Notes: generated from the letters alone by a model not told the origin. A stretch of 8,342 bases of DNA from JBEVEP01 sp040512755 (GCA_040512755.1 JBEVEP010000022.1:1-8342); one strand, 5' to 3'. Positions 1-6,151 are shown, counted from the first letter of the stretch. Program-made: numbers and translations.

Positions 1-206
1 CTCCCCCGCACCGGCAGAGGCCACCGCGGGGGCCCCGACGATCGGGCAAGACCACCGGCGGGGCGCTGGGAAGGCGCCATACATTTACTTTACGAGGTGC
101 CGACCCAGCGCCCCGCTTCCCGACTGCTCCCGAGAGGGAGAGTTCATTGACAATGGCCAGACCGGCAACGGGGCGTGGCGACGGAGAAGCTTGATTCCCA
201 ATGCCC
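1..206. other. Non-coding, structured left-end region
   Basis: I find no defensible gene here. The stretch is very GC-rich and contains a series of inverted repeats: 3-9 with 26-32 (7 bp), 34-38 with 42-46 (5 bp), a long compound hairpin at 58-116, and 127-131 with 136-140 closing a GAGA tetraloop. Frames are open by chance on both strands. One minus-strand frame starts with ATG at 84 and runs off the left edge without a stop (28 codons), but it has no ribosome binding site and overlaps the hairpin, so I do not call it. No T-run follows any stem, so an intrinsic terminator is not shown. This could be an intergenic repeat or an unrecognised RNA; I could not match it to RNase P, tmRNA, 4.5S or 6S RNA. 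Confidence 0.5.
58..116. repeat. Long compound inverted repeat (hairpin)
   Basis: A perfect 13-bp outer stem pairs 58-70 with 104-116. After a 2-by-2 internal mismatch, a 6-bp inner stem with one G-U pair joins 73-78 with 96-101. The loop (79-95) is AT-rich in contrast to the stems. It lies downstream of the minus-strand iron permease gene, so it could help end that transcript or be part of a dispersed palindromic element, but there is no adjacent T-tract. The pairing is read directly from the sequence; the function is unknown. Confidence 0.6.
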
Positions 207-635
207 TCACCCTGCGACCACCTTGGCGCGGCTTTGCCGCTTGCCGTTGGCGGATCTCTTCATCCCCATCCGTTCGTCATGGCGTTTGGCGGCCGCCTCA
301 CATTTTTTCCGAAATTCTTCGACTTCGGATTCGGTCAGATGTTCGATTCCGATGAAATGATTGTGCGCCTTGCCTGTGCGGATCAACTCGTCGAGCTTGG
401 CCTGAATCGCCGCCCCATCGCGGTTCTGCGTGTTCTGGATCAGAAAGACCATCAGGAACGTCACAATGGTCGTGCCTGTGTTGATGATCAACTGCCAGGT
501 GTCGGAGAAGCCGAAGACCGGACCGCTGACTGCCCACACCGCGATAACAACGCAGCAGAGGATAAAAGCGGCGGGAGTGCCGGTGGCATGGGCCACGCGG
601 TTGGCGATTTTCGTGAACGGTCGTTCGAACAGCAT
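207..635 (-). CDS. Low-affinity iron permease family membrane protein
   Basis: The predicted 142-residue inner-membrane protein resembles the small bacterial members of the low-affinity iron permease family (PF04120, named after yeast Fet4). Two hydrophobic spans are visible at about residues 21-40 and 48-66. The family signature GTTIVTFLMVFLIQNTQNRD is at 54-73, and a soluble tail begins with IGIEHLTESEVEEF at 95-108 and ends in a very basic stretch. I chose ATG at 635 because homology begins here and the product then has the usual family length. The frame stays open to 818, but that extension would overlap the divergent dehydrogenase start and has no family character. No clear Shine-Dalgarno precedes 635. 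Iron transport by the short bacterial members is inherited from the family name and poorly proven. It is divergent from the dehydrogenase gene. Confidence 0.82.
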   Translation of the reverse strand: MLFERPFTKIANRVAHATGTPAAFILCCVVIAVWAVSGPVFGFSDTWQLIINTGTTIVTFLMVFLIQNTQNRDGAAIQAKLDELIRTGKAHNHFIGIEHLTESEVEEFRKKCEAAAKRHDERMGMKRSANGKRQSRAKVVAG

Positions 636-705
636 GGCCGGGACAACAAGCGGTGTTGCGACGATAACAGGCAAAGTACCGTTTCGGTTCCGGGCAAGCC
701 CCTCT

Positions 706-733
706 CTGACAGGAACCGCATACCGGGTAGCAA
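706..733 (+). promoter_or_regulatory. Possible promoter for the dehydrogenase gene
   Basis: CTGACA at 706-711 and TAGCAA at 728-733 are separated by 16 bases, in the divergent gap between the permease and dehydrogenase genes. The match to a sigma-70 type promoter is weak and rests only on position and spacing. Confidence 0.2.
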
Positions 734-790
734 AAGCCTCGCATGTGGCTAAACTGCTCTCAGCCCCGCTTGCCATCAAGGACCGCGCCG

Positions 791-1669
791 ATGACCGCTG
801 ACCCCGCACTTGCCGCAATTGCGCCCGGCCACGTCGCCGTGATTACGGGTGCGGCCAGCGGCATCGGCTTTGCCGTCGCAAAACAGCTTGCCGCCAAGCA
901 CATGAAGGTGGTGCTCGCAGATCGCGATCGCGGACAGCTCGAAAGGGCGGTCGGTGATGTGGCCGCCATCGCCCTGGGCGGCGCAGGCGAAGACGGCGAT
1001 GTGCTGGCCGTCGCGTGCGATGTCTCGAAGCAGGACGAGCTCTTTCGGCTTGCCGACGCGACATACAAACGCTTCGGAGAGGTCTCTTTCCTCATGAACA
1101 ATGCCGGGGTCGGCAACAATCCCGGAAGGCCGTGGGAAAATCCCGACGCGTGGAAACAACTGATCGATGTGAATTTCTGGGGCGCGGTTTACGGCGTGGA
1201 TGCATTTGCCCCGCGGATGCTATCACAAGGCACACCGGCCCTGATCGTCAATACCGGCTCCAAGCAGGGCATCACCACGCCGCCCGGAAATCTTGCCTAC
1301 AACGTTTCGAAGTCGGCATTGAAGACCTACACCGAGGGGCTGGCGCATGAGCTGCGCAACAACCCTGGAGCCAGGATCACCGCGCATCTCCTGATCCCCG
1401 GCTTCACGTTCACCGGCCTGACGACCGGCGCGACGGAGAAGCCGGCGGGCGCATGGACTCCCGATCAGGTGGCCGATTTTATGCTGGCGCGGCTTGCGCG
1501 CGGAGATTTTTACATCCTGTGCCCCGACAACGAGACCAACCGGGCAACAGACGAGCGCCGGATCGCCTGGGCAGTGGGAGACATCATTGAGAACCGCCCT
1601 GCCCTATCGCGCTGGCACGAGGACTACAGGGACGCCTTCGCCGCTTTTCTCGAGGGTGATCCTGGCTAG
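791..1669 (+). CDS. Classical short-chain dehydrogenase/reductase (SDR)
   Basis: The 292-residue cytoplasmic protein is an NAD(P)-dependent oxidoreductase of the classical SDR family. The nucleotide-binding TGAASGIG is at residues 19-26 and NNAG at 103-106. The structural Asn (DVNFWG) is at 128, the catalytic Ser in NTGSK at 157, and the catalytic YNVSK places Tyr at 170 and Lys at 174. An acidic residue (Asp43, in ADRD) follows the second strand, which often favours NAD, though the Arg after it leaves NADP possible. ATG at 791 is preferred because AAGGA at 778-782 lies 8 bases upstream; an earlier in-frame ATG at 743 would add 16 residues without family character. The C-terminal half (about 210-292) is longer than in a minimal SDR and may shape the substrate pocket. 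The substrate cannot be told from the sequence. The TAG stop forms the left end of a dispersed palindromic repeat. Confidence 0.9.
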   Translation: MTADPALAAIAPGHVAVITGAASGIGFAVAKQLAAKHMKVVLADRDRGQLERAVGDVAAIALGGAGEDGDVLAVACDVSKQDELFRLADATYKRFGEVSFLMNNAGVGNNPGRPWENPDAWKQLIDVNFWGAVYGVDAFAPRMLSQGTPALIVNTGSKQGITTPPGNLAYNVSKSALKTYTEGLAHELRNNPGARITAHLLIPGFTFTGLTTGATEKPAGAWTPDQVADFMLARLARGDFYILCPDNETNRATDERRIAWAVGDIIENRPALSRWHEDYRDAFAAFLEGDPG

Positions 1670-1769
1670 AGCAATTCCAGGAAAAGCGGAAACCGGTTTT
1701 CCGTCCGGAATTGCGTTAAAACAAAGAGTTAGAGCGGTTCAGCGATTCAATGAAACACTGAACCGCTCC
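1667..1769. repeat. Dispersed rhizobial intergenic double palindrome
   Basis: Two adjacent palindromes occupy the gap between convergent genes. In the first, 1671-1678 pairs with 1707-1714 (GCAATTCC/GGAATTGC) and, further in, 1680-1685 pairs with 1697-1702 (GGAAAA/TTTTCC). In the second, 1732-1742 pairs perfectly with 1758-1768 (GAGCGGTTCAG/CTGAACCGCTC) around a 15-base loop. From memory, this arrangement, beginning TAGAGCAATTCC and ending in the CGGTTCAG stem, matches a repeat scattered through Rhizobiales genomes; I cannot verify the copy number here. Its place between convergent genes fits a role as a transcription barrier or mRNA 3'-end stabiliser. No T-tract supports a classical terminator. 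Confidence 0.75.
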
Positions 1770-1791
1770 AAGACAACGCGGGTATGCCTGA

Positions 1792-2424
1792 TCAGCGTTC
1801 CCAGCGTTCCAGGAATGCCTCTATTGATAACCTCTGCATATCCGGGATCGCCTCGAACAGTCGTTCGACGGGCCAATCCCACCAGGCAAGCCTTTGCAGA
1901 CGTTCGATGATCTCGGGCGGAAACCGCAACCGCAGCGGCCTTGCCGGCACACCCGCAACGATCTCATAGGGCGCGACATTTCGCGTAACCACGGCATTCG
2001 CGCCGATTACGGCGCCATCGCCGATCGTAAGCCCGGGCAGAATGACTGCGCCATGGCCGACCCACACATCGTTTCCGATGATGACCTGCTTGGCGCGCCG
2101 CCGCTCACGGAAGTCCGTGTCGACGCCGAGATAGCGGAAGTACTCGTTTGGCCGGTAGGTGAGTTTGTGCGTCGTCAGCCTCTCAAGCGGATGCTCGAGC
2201 GCGTTGATGCGGGTATTCGCGGCGATCGAGCAGAACTTCCCGATCGAGGTGTAAATGGCTTCGGCTTGCCGTTCGAAATAGGAGAAGTCGCCAACCACGA
2301 CCTCACGCAGGATCACTCTCTCGCTGATTGCTGCATAACGGCCAAGCCGGCAGGATTTCAGTTCCGCCGTCGGATGGATTCGCGGTGCGGGGTCGGTGAA
2401 GCGGAGATCGGCCGGTTCGTCCAT
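1792..2424 (-). CDS. Left-handed beta-helix hexapeptide acetyltransferase (XAT / phosphonate-associated type)
   Basis: The 210-residue enzyme is a trimeric hexapeptide-repeat acyltransferase of the xenobiotic acetyltransferase type, predicted to use acetyl-CoA. Hexapeptide turns are seen at about residues 20-70 and 113-150, the latter containing IIGNDVWVGHGAVILPG and IGDGAVIGANAVV. The loop between holds the likely catalytic His78 (INALEHP). The C-terminal cap reads AGVPARPLRLRFPPE (157-171), followed by LAWWDWP (179-185). The overall pattern matches what I recall of the phosphonate-operon transferase family (TIGR03308), but no phn gene is visible here, so the substrate is open. GAGGT at 2436-2440 precedes ATG by 11 bases. 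It lies 46 bases downstream of creA on the same strand and probably shares its transcript. Chloramphenicol acetyltransferase labels for such proteins should not be taken as evidence of resistance. Confidence 0.88.
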   Translation of the reverse strand: MDEPADLRFTDPAPRIHPTAELKSCRLGRYAAISERVILREVVVGDFSYFERQAEAIYTSIGKFCSIAANTRINALEHPLERLTTHKLTYRPNEYFRYLGVDTDFRERRRAKQVIIGNDVWVGHGAVILPGLTIGDGAVIGANAVVTRNVAPYEIVAGVPARPLRLRFPPEIIERLQRLAWWDWPVERLFEAIPDMQRLSIEAFLERWER

Positions 2425-2470
2425 CGACGGGCTTTACCTCGCGCGGCTGAACCCGGCAAGTCGGGGCGCG

Positions 2471-2953
2471 CTACTGCGGCTTTCCCTTTTCCCAGACAAC
2501 ATCCTGTCCGAATAGCGGGATGGTTGAGATCGACATTTTGGCCGAGCCGTCCTGCACCTGGCGCGAATGCGACAGGTAGATCAGCGTATCGTTCGCTTTG
2601 TCGTAGACGCGGTTCACCACTTGTTTTTTCCAGATGAGACTGATGCCTTGGCTGAAGACTTCCTCCCCTGCTTCGCCAAGCGCGATGTTGCCTATCCTGA
2701 TTGCCCCGGTCTGCCGGCAGGAAATCGACGTATCCGAAGGGTCCTCGAACCAGTTGCCTTTCTGGAGACGGTCCACAATGCCTCGCTCGAAATAGGAAAC
2801 GTGGCAGGTGACGCCAGCGACCGCCGGATCCCGTATGGCTTCGACGATAATGTCATTGCCGAACCAGTCGACCCCGATTTCGCCAACCTGCTGCGCACCG
2901 GCAGGCGCGGCGCAGAGCAGCATCGCGGCGGCAATCAAAGTAGAAATGCGCAT
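2471..2953 (-). CDS. creA: CreA family periplasmic protein
   Basis: The 160-residue exported protein belongs to the CreA family (PF05981), which is widespread in proteobacteria and whose molecular function is not established. Residues 1-20 form a signal peptide (MRIS, then a hydrophobic core, ending APAGA before QQ), so the mature protein is predicted to be periplasmic. Family landmarks include VDWFGNDIIVEAIRDP at 28-43, VTCHVSYFERG at 48-58, and a second Cys in SISCRQTG at 76-83. Cys50 and Cys79 could form a disulfide. ATG at 2953 is favoured by AGGAG (plus-strand complement 2961-2965) 7 bases upstream and by the signal peptide; the open extension to 3049 is arginine-rich and lacks family character. 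It is the first gene of a likely two-gene unit with the acetyltransferase and is divergent from the SCO cluster. Confidence 0.9.
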   Translation of the reverse strand: MRISTLIAAAMLLCAAPAGAQQVGEIGVDWFGNDIIVEAIRDPAVAGVTCHVSYFERGIVDRLQKGNWFEDPSDTSISCRQTGAIRIGNIALGEAGEEVFSQGISLIWKKQVVNRVYDKANDTLIYLSHSRQVQDGSAKMSISTIPLFGQDVVWEKGKPQ

Positions 2954-2960
2954 GATTTTT

Positions 2961-2965
2961 CTCCT
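2961..2965 (-). promoter_or_regulatory. Ribosome binding site deciding the creA start
   Basis: AGGAG on the minus strand lies 7 bases before the ATG at 2953 and supports the start at the signal peptide over the longer open frame. Confidence 0.75.
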
Positions 2966-3058
2966 GGCACGGCAAGGACGCTCAAAGCGAGCCGAGCGTG
3001 TCCTTTGCAAGAACTCCCTGGTCGCAGCTCCGTCACGGCGCCGCGGCAACGCGACGTC

Positions 3059-3087
3059 TTCCGGACTGCAAATCCGAACGCTATTAT
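3059..3087 (+). promoter_or_regulatory. Possible promoter of the SCO cluster
   Basis: TATTAT at 3082-3087 is a good -10 match in otherwise GC-rich DNA. With a 17-base spacer the -35 would be TTCCGG at 3059-3064, which is poor. Transcription would start near 3094, giving a leader of about 20 bases before the ATG at 3115. The site lies in the divergent gap with creA. Confidence 0.35.
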
Positions 3088-3114
3088 TTGGACATGAAAT
3101 CGTCTGCAGGAAAG

Positions 3115-3255
3115 ATGTTGCCGTCGATTACCCGAATTGGCCTCGCGGCAGTGGCGGTGGCTGCGGCCACCGGATTGGCCTTCGCGGCCTGGGTGGAGAA
3201 TGGACCAGCCATTCTCATGTCCATGGCGGAAACGGGCCTCTCCTGGTGTTTCTGA
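3115..3255 (+). CDS. Small single-span membrane protein upstream of SCO
   Basis: The 46-residue protein consists of a short basic N-terminus, one hydrophobic alanine-rich span (about residues 8-26, followed by WVENGPAI), and a short C-terminal segment ending GLSWCF. I recall similar tiny proteins ending in a GLxWCF-like motif next to SCO genes in rhizobia, which supports it as a real gene, but I know no function. The start is uncertain: ATG at 3115 has AGGA at 3108-3111, unusually close (3 bases), while in-frame ATG at 3094 has no Shine-Dalgarno and coincides with the predicted transcription start. The gene lies 40 bases before SCO on the same strand, so co-transcription is likely. A role in the membrane near the copper chaperone or the oxidase is only a guess from position; the penultimate Cys is the sole possible metal ligand of note. 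Confidence 0.6.
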   Translation: MLPSITRIGLAAVAVAAATGLAFAAWVENGPAILMSMAETGLSWCF

Positions 3256-3295
3256 CCTGCTTGCCAACCTCAAACCCAGCCGGACCAAATTCCCC

Positions 3296-3874
3296 ATGAT
3301 GCGCTCCATTCTCGTCGGCATACTTGTTCTGATGGCGGCCGGCGTCGGCTTCATTACTTTTCAGTGGTATCGCACGGTAAATGGGGGCGAGCCGTATGGT
3401 GCGCCCTTCACACTCGTCGACCAGAAGGGTGGCGAGATCACTGAAGCTGCATTCCGCAGCCAGCCCTCGGCGGTGTTTTTCGGCTTCACGCATTGCCCGG
3501 AGGTCTGCCCAACCACGCTCTTCGAGCTCGACGGCTGGCTCAAGAAACTTGGCGACGATGGCAAGAACATCCGCGCTTATTTCGTATCGGTCGATCCGGA
3601 GCGCGACACGCCGGAAGTGCTGAACGCCTATATCTCCAATGTGTCGGACCGTATCACCGGCATCACGGGCAGCCCCGACAAGATCGCCGCAATGACCAAA
3701 TCTTTCGGCATCTATGCGAAGAAGGTTCCCCTTGAGGGTGGCGACTATACGATGGATCACACGGCATCGATCCTGCTGCTGTCCAATGGGGGCGATTTCG
3801 CCGGCACGATCGCCTATGGCGAAAATCCGGACACAGCACTCGCAAAACTCAAACGGCTGGCGTCTGAAGGCTGA
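3296..3874 (+). CDS. SCO1/SenC family copper chaperone
   Basis: The 192-residue protein is anchored in the inner membrane with its thioredoxin-like domain in the periplasm. The family delivers copper to, or reduces the cysteines of, the CuA centre of cytochrome c oxidase. A single span is at about residues 5-22. The copper site is complete: Cys67 and Cys71 in FTHCPEVCP and the distant His155 in MDHT. The conserved SVDPERDTPEVL is at 98-109. Length is normal for the family. Two ATGs lie in tandem at 3296 and 3299; either gives the same anchor, and no strong Shine-Dalgarno is present, which suggests help from translation of the small gene ending 40 bases upstream. The frame is open back to 3137 but that part lacks family character. 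Its TGA at 3872-3874 runs directly into the ribosome binding site of the monooxygenase gene. Confidence 0.93.
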   Translation: MMRSILVGILVLMAAGVGFITFQWYRTVNGGEPYGAPFTLVDQKGGEITEAAFRSQPSAVFFGFTHCPEVCPTTLFELDGWLKKLGDDGKNIRAYFVSVDPERDTPEVLNAYISNVSDRITGITGSPDKIAAMTKSFGIYAKKVPLEGGDYTMDHTASILLLSNGGDFAGTIAYGENPDTALAKLKRLASEG

Positions 3875-3875
3875 G

Positions 3876-3880
3876 AGGAG
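3876..3880 (+). promoter_or_regulatory. Ribosome binding site supporting a TTG start
   Basis: AGGAG follows the SCO stop codon by one base and lies 6 bases before TTG at 3887. No in-frame ATG occurs nearby before the FAD-binding motif, so this site decides the non-ATG start and suggests translational coupling to SCO. Confidence 0.75.
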
Positions 3881-3886
3881 CTCACC

Positions 3887-5032
3887 TTGGCAGATGCCTC
3901 TGCCAACCCAAAGATCCTCGTGGTCGGCGCTGGTCCGACCGGTCTGACGGCCGCCCTTGAACTGTCACGACGCGGCCTGCGGCCCCGGATCATCGAAAAG
4001 GGCGCGGGCCTAGGCCCGATCGAGCAGAGCCGAGCATTGGCGATCAACGTTCGCACACTTCAACTGCTTGAAGCAGCCGGCGCGACAAAGAAGATTCTCG
4101 CTGAAGCGCAGCAGGTCCGGGAAATGCGGATGTTCTCAAAAGGGCGACCGCTGGCCAGGTTTGACACGACCGACGTCCCTGGACGTTTCAAGGGCATGCA
4201 TACACTCCCGCAAGGCCGCACAGAGCACATCCTTCTGGAATGCCTCGGCAGCCACGGCGTTGCTCCGGAGTGGCGGACTGAACTCACAACGCTCGAACAG
4301 ACTGAAAATGCCGAGGCGATGACATTGACTGGGCCCGACGGCAAAATTGAAACCCCGGTTTTCGATCTGGTGATCGGCGCTGATGGCGCGCATTCAGCGG
4401 TGCGCAAGGCTGTCGGCCTCGATTTTGCAGGAAAAGTTCTGACCGAGACTTTCTACCTCGCCGATTTTCGCTACACCGAACCAATCGACACCAGTCACGT
4501 TGCGGCGAATTTCCTCAATCCCGGTGTGATTGCCCGCATCCCTGTCGATGCCCACACACTGCGCTACGTTTCGACCGTCGCGGATTTTCAGGAGCGTATC
4601 GAACACCCCGCTCCCATCGACCGCGTCCTGTGGGTATCCGATTTTCACGTCTCGTTCCGTCACGTCGAGCCGATGTCGAAAGGCCGCGTTTTCCTTGCGG
4701 GTGACGCGGCGCATATCCATTCGCCGGTCGGTGGCCGGGGCATGAATCTCGGCATCGAAGATGCGTGCTGGCTGGCGTGGCTAATTTCGGAAGGCCGTGA
4801 GGCGGAGTATTCCGCGCTTCGCCTGCCGGCGGTCAGGCTCGTACTCGCGCAGACCCATGCAAACACGCGCATGGTCCTGATGTGCAATCCGGTTGCACTT
4901 TGGCTGAGAAATGTGTTCATGCCGCTGGCCACGTCGATGCCGTGGCTGCGCCGCCGGGGCATCACCAGCGCCCTTGGTCTCGACACACCGCCGCCGCCAT
5001 GGCTGGAAGAAAATTGGGACAAGAAGCTTTAA
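3887..5032 (+). CDS. FAD-dependent aromatic-type monooxygenase (class A, TTG start)
   Basis: The 381-residue flavoprotein belongs to the p-hydroxybenzoate hydroxylase-like monooxygenases (FAD_binding_3, PF01494), single-component enzymes that use NAD(P)H and oxygen to hydroxylate a substrate, usually aromatic. The FAD dinucleotide-binding motif GAGPTG is at residues 14-19 and the acidic end of the second strand at Glu37. The DG motif GADGAHSAVR is at 164-173, and the GD motif GRVFLAGDAAHIHSPVGGRG at 266-285. The protein ends soon after the FAD domain in a helical, proline-rich tail (PPPPWL) and has no thioredoxin-like C-terminal domain as in phenol hydroxylases. The start is TTG with a strong ribosome binding site. 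It is packed between SCO and prmA, overlapping prmA by one base, so all are probably translated from one message. Substrate unknown; neither neighbour hints at an aromatic pathway. Confidence 0.88.
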   Translation: MADASANPKILVVGAGPTGLTAALELSRRGLRPRIIEKGAGLGPIEQSRALAINVRTLQLLEAAGATKKILAEAQQVREMRMFSKGRPLARFDTTDVPGRFKGMHTLPQGRTEHILLECLGSHGVAPEWRTELTTLEQTENAEAMTLTGPDGKIETPVFDLVIGADGAHSAVRKAVGLDFAGKVLTETFYLADFRYTEPIDTSHVAANFLNPGVIARIPVDAHTLRYVSTVADFQERIEHPAPIDRVLWVSDFHVSFRHVEPMSKGRVFLAGDAAHIHSPVGGRGMNLGIEDACWLAWLISEGREAEYSALRLPAVRLVLAQTHANTRMVLMCNPVALWLRNVFMPLATSMPWLRRRGITSALGLDTPPPPWLEENWDKKL

Positions 5033-5919
5033 TGGACGACGAACAGAAGACGCAGACCCGTCTCCATCTCACGGCTTCGCGCTCTCAGGCGGCAGACATT
5101 TACGCAGCGCTTGAAATTGCGTTCGAGGATGACGGCTATCCGCTCGCCTTGATCGACGTGGACGAGGCGAAGGACATCCATGAAGTTTCGCTCTATGCCG
5201 ACGGCGACATCGATGCTGTGGAACATCGCGTCCGCGACGCTATTGGAAAACTTGCTCCGCAGATTGCCATAGCGCGGGAGGTCCTGCCAGACACCGATTG
5301 GGTCGCGCTCTCACTGGAAGGATTGAAACCCGTTCGCGCCGGGCGTTTTTTCGTGCATGGCGCGCATGACCGCGACAAGAGCCGTGTCGGCGAATTTGCT
5401 ATCGAGATCGAAGCCGGACTCGCTTTCGGCACAGGGCATCACGGCACCACGTCAGGCTGCCTCGACATGATCTGGCACGTGGCGAAACGCGAACGGCCCC
5501 GGAACGCGCTCGACCTCGGCACCGGTAGTGCGGTGCTGGCGATTGCGTTAGCGAAGCTGGCGCGAATACCGGTTCTCGCCACGGATATCGATCCAGTGGC
5601 GACGGTCGTTGCGACGGCAAACGTGCGTCTCAATCACGTCAGCGCCTATGTCGAGGCGAGAACCGCACCGGGGCTCCATCACCCGGCATTTGCAGCGCGG
5701 GCGCCTTTCGATCTGATTGTCGCCAACATCCTCGCCCGGCCGCTAATGCGTCTGGCGCCCGAAATGGCCCGGCATGTCTCAGCCGGCGGTTCGCTTATCC
5801 TGTCCGGAATCCTCGATCGCCAGCGCAACGCCGTGATCGCCGCCTATGTCGGACAGAAGTTTCGCCACGTCCACACGCTTGAGCGGGAAGGCTGGGTCAC
5901 CCTCCACCTGAAACGTTGA
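5032..5919 (+). CDS. prmA: Ribosomal protein L11 methyltransferase
   Basis: PrmA is a cytoplasmic SAM-dependent enzyme that trimethylates ribosomal protein L11. The 295-residue length is normal. The N-terminal substrate-recognition domain spans about residues 1-115. The SAM domain shows the PrmA signature GLAFGTGHHGTT at 129-140, motif I DLGTGSAVLAIA at 161-172, the acidic end of strand 2 in ATDIDPVA at 183-190, and the PrmA-specific ANILARPL at 231-238. Motif I has Ala where the third Gly of GxGxG usually stands (GTGSA). ATG at 5032 shares its A with the TAA stop of the monooxygenase, implying coupled translation; no good Shine-Dalgarno is visible. The frame is open back to 4882, but that stretch is the other frame of the monooxygenase. 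A 52-base gap separates its end from the convergent DUF1127 gene, with no clear terminator. Confidence 0.93.
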   Translation: MDDEQKTQTRLHLTASRSQAADIYAALEIAFEDDGYPLALIDVDEAKDIHEVSLYADGDIDAVEHRVRDAIGKLAPQIAIAREVLPDTDWVALSLEGLKPVRAGRFFVHGAHDRDKSRVGEFAIEIEAGLAFGTGHHGTTSGCLDMIWHVAKRERPRNALDLGTGSAVLAIALAKLARIPVLATDIDPVATVVATANVRLNHVSAYVEARTAPGLHHPAFAARAPFDLIVANILARPLMRLAPEMARHVSAGGSLILSGILDRQRNAVIAAYVGQKFRHVHTLEREGWVTLHLKR

Positions 5920-5971
5920 AACGAGGCAGCTCCGCCTTGGACATCGCAGACTCCGGAACGGAACCGGTTAG

Positions 5972-6151
5972 TCAGATGAGGTAGGCGCTCGCCCGCTTCT
6001 TGAGCTCTTCACGGGTGTAGCCAAGCGATTTCAGGGTAGCGTCATCCAACCCGAGGAGGGCGGCATTTGCATAGCGAGCGCCCTGTGCTTCACGCGCCGC
6101 CACGAAAGCCTCCAACGCGCCTGCGAAGAATCCACGTGCCTTGGTCGTCAT
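5972..6151 (-). CDS. DUF1127 family small protein
   Basis: The 59-residue protein carries a DUF1127 (YjiS-like) domain near its C-terminus, from about YANAALLGLDDATL (residue 27) through LGYTREELKKRA (43-54). The N-terminal half is an alanine-rich helix. DUF1127 proteins are common in Rhizobiales; some longer relatives are linked to RNA turnover and to phosphate or carbon metabolism, but this protein lacks the very arginine-rich N-terminus of the best-known members, so function is not assigned. Two ATGs are close together (6157 and 6151, spelling ATGGCAATG). GGAGA at 6158-6162 touches the first but sits about 6 bases before the second, so I choose 6151. A long open extension to 6373 reads across the promoter region and is rejected. 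The upstream leader contains inverted repeats. Confidence 0.8.
   Translation of the reverse strand: MTTKARGFFAGALEAFVAAREAQGARYANAALLGLDDATLKSLGYTREELKKRASAYLI

Noticed and set aside
636..818. Longer minus-strand start for the iron permease gene
   Set aside because: The 61 extra residues lack membrane or family character and would overlap the divergent dehydrogenase start; homology begins at the ATG at 635.
1494..1910. Plus-strand open frame across the dehydrogenase end and the repeat
   Set aside because: It reads the dehydrogenase gene out of frame, crosses the palindromic repeat and runs antisense into the acetyltransferase; no protein family is recognisable.
1894..2637. 247-codon plus-strand frame opposite the acetyltransferase and creA
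   Set aside because: It is antisense to two well-supported genes, has no recognisable domain, and spans their intergenic gap; typical of GC-rich DNA.
2567..3097. 176-codon plus-strand frame opposite creA
   Set aside because: It is antisense to creA, which has a signal peptide, a strong ribosome binding site and family motifs.
3035..3110. tRNA-Cys-like anticodon arm
   Set aside because: A 4-bp stem (3062-3065/3073-3076) holds a 7-base loop CTGCAAA that matches a tRNA-Cys anticodon loop, but no acceptor stem or T-arm with TTC can be placed around it. Taken as coincidence.
4882..5031. N-terminal extension of PrmA
   Set aside because: The 50 additional codons are the second frame of the monooxygenase C-terminus and show no PrmA similarity; the family length fits the ATG at 5032.
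5920..5971. Terminator between prmA and the DUF1127 gene
   Set aside because: Only short imperfect repeats such as AACCGGTT are present, with no stable stem followed by a T-run on either strand.
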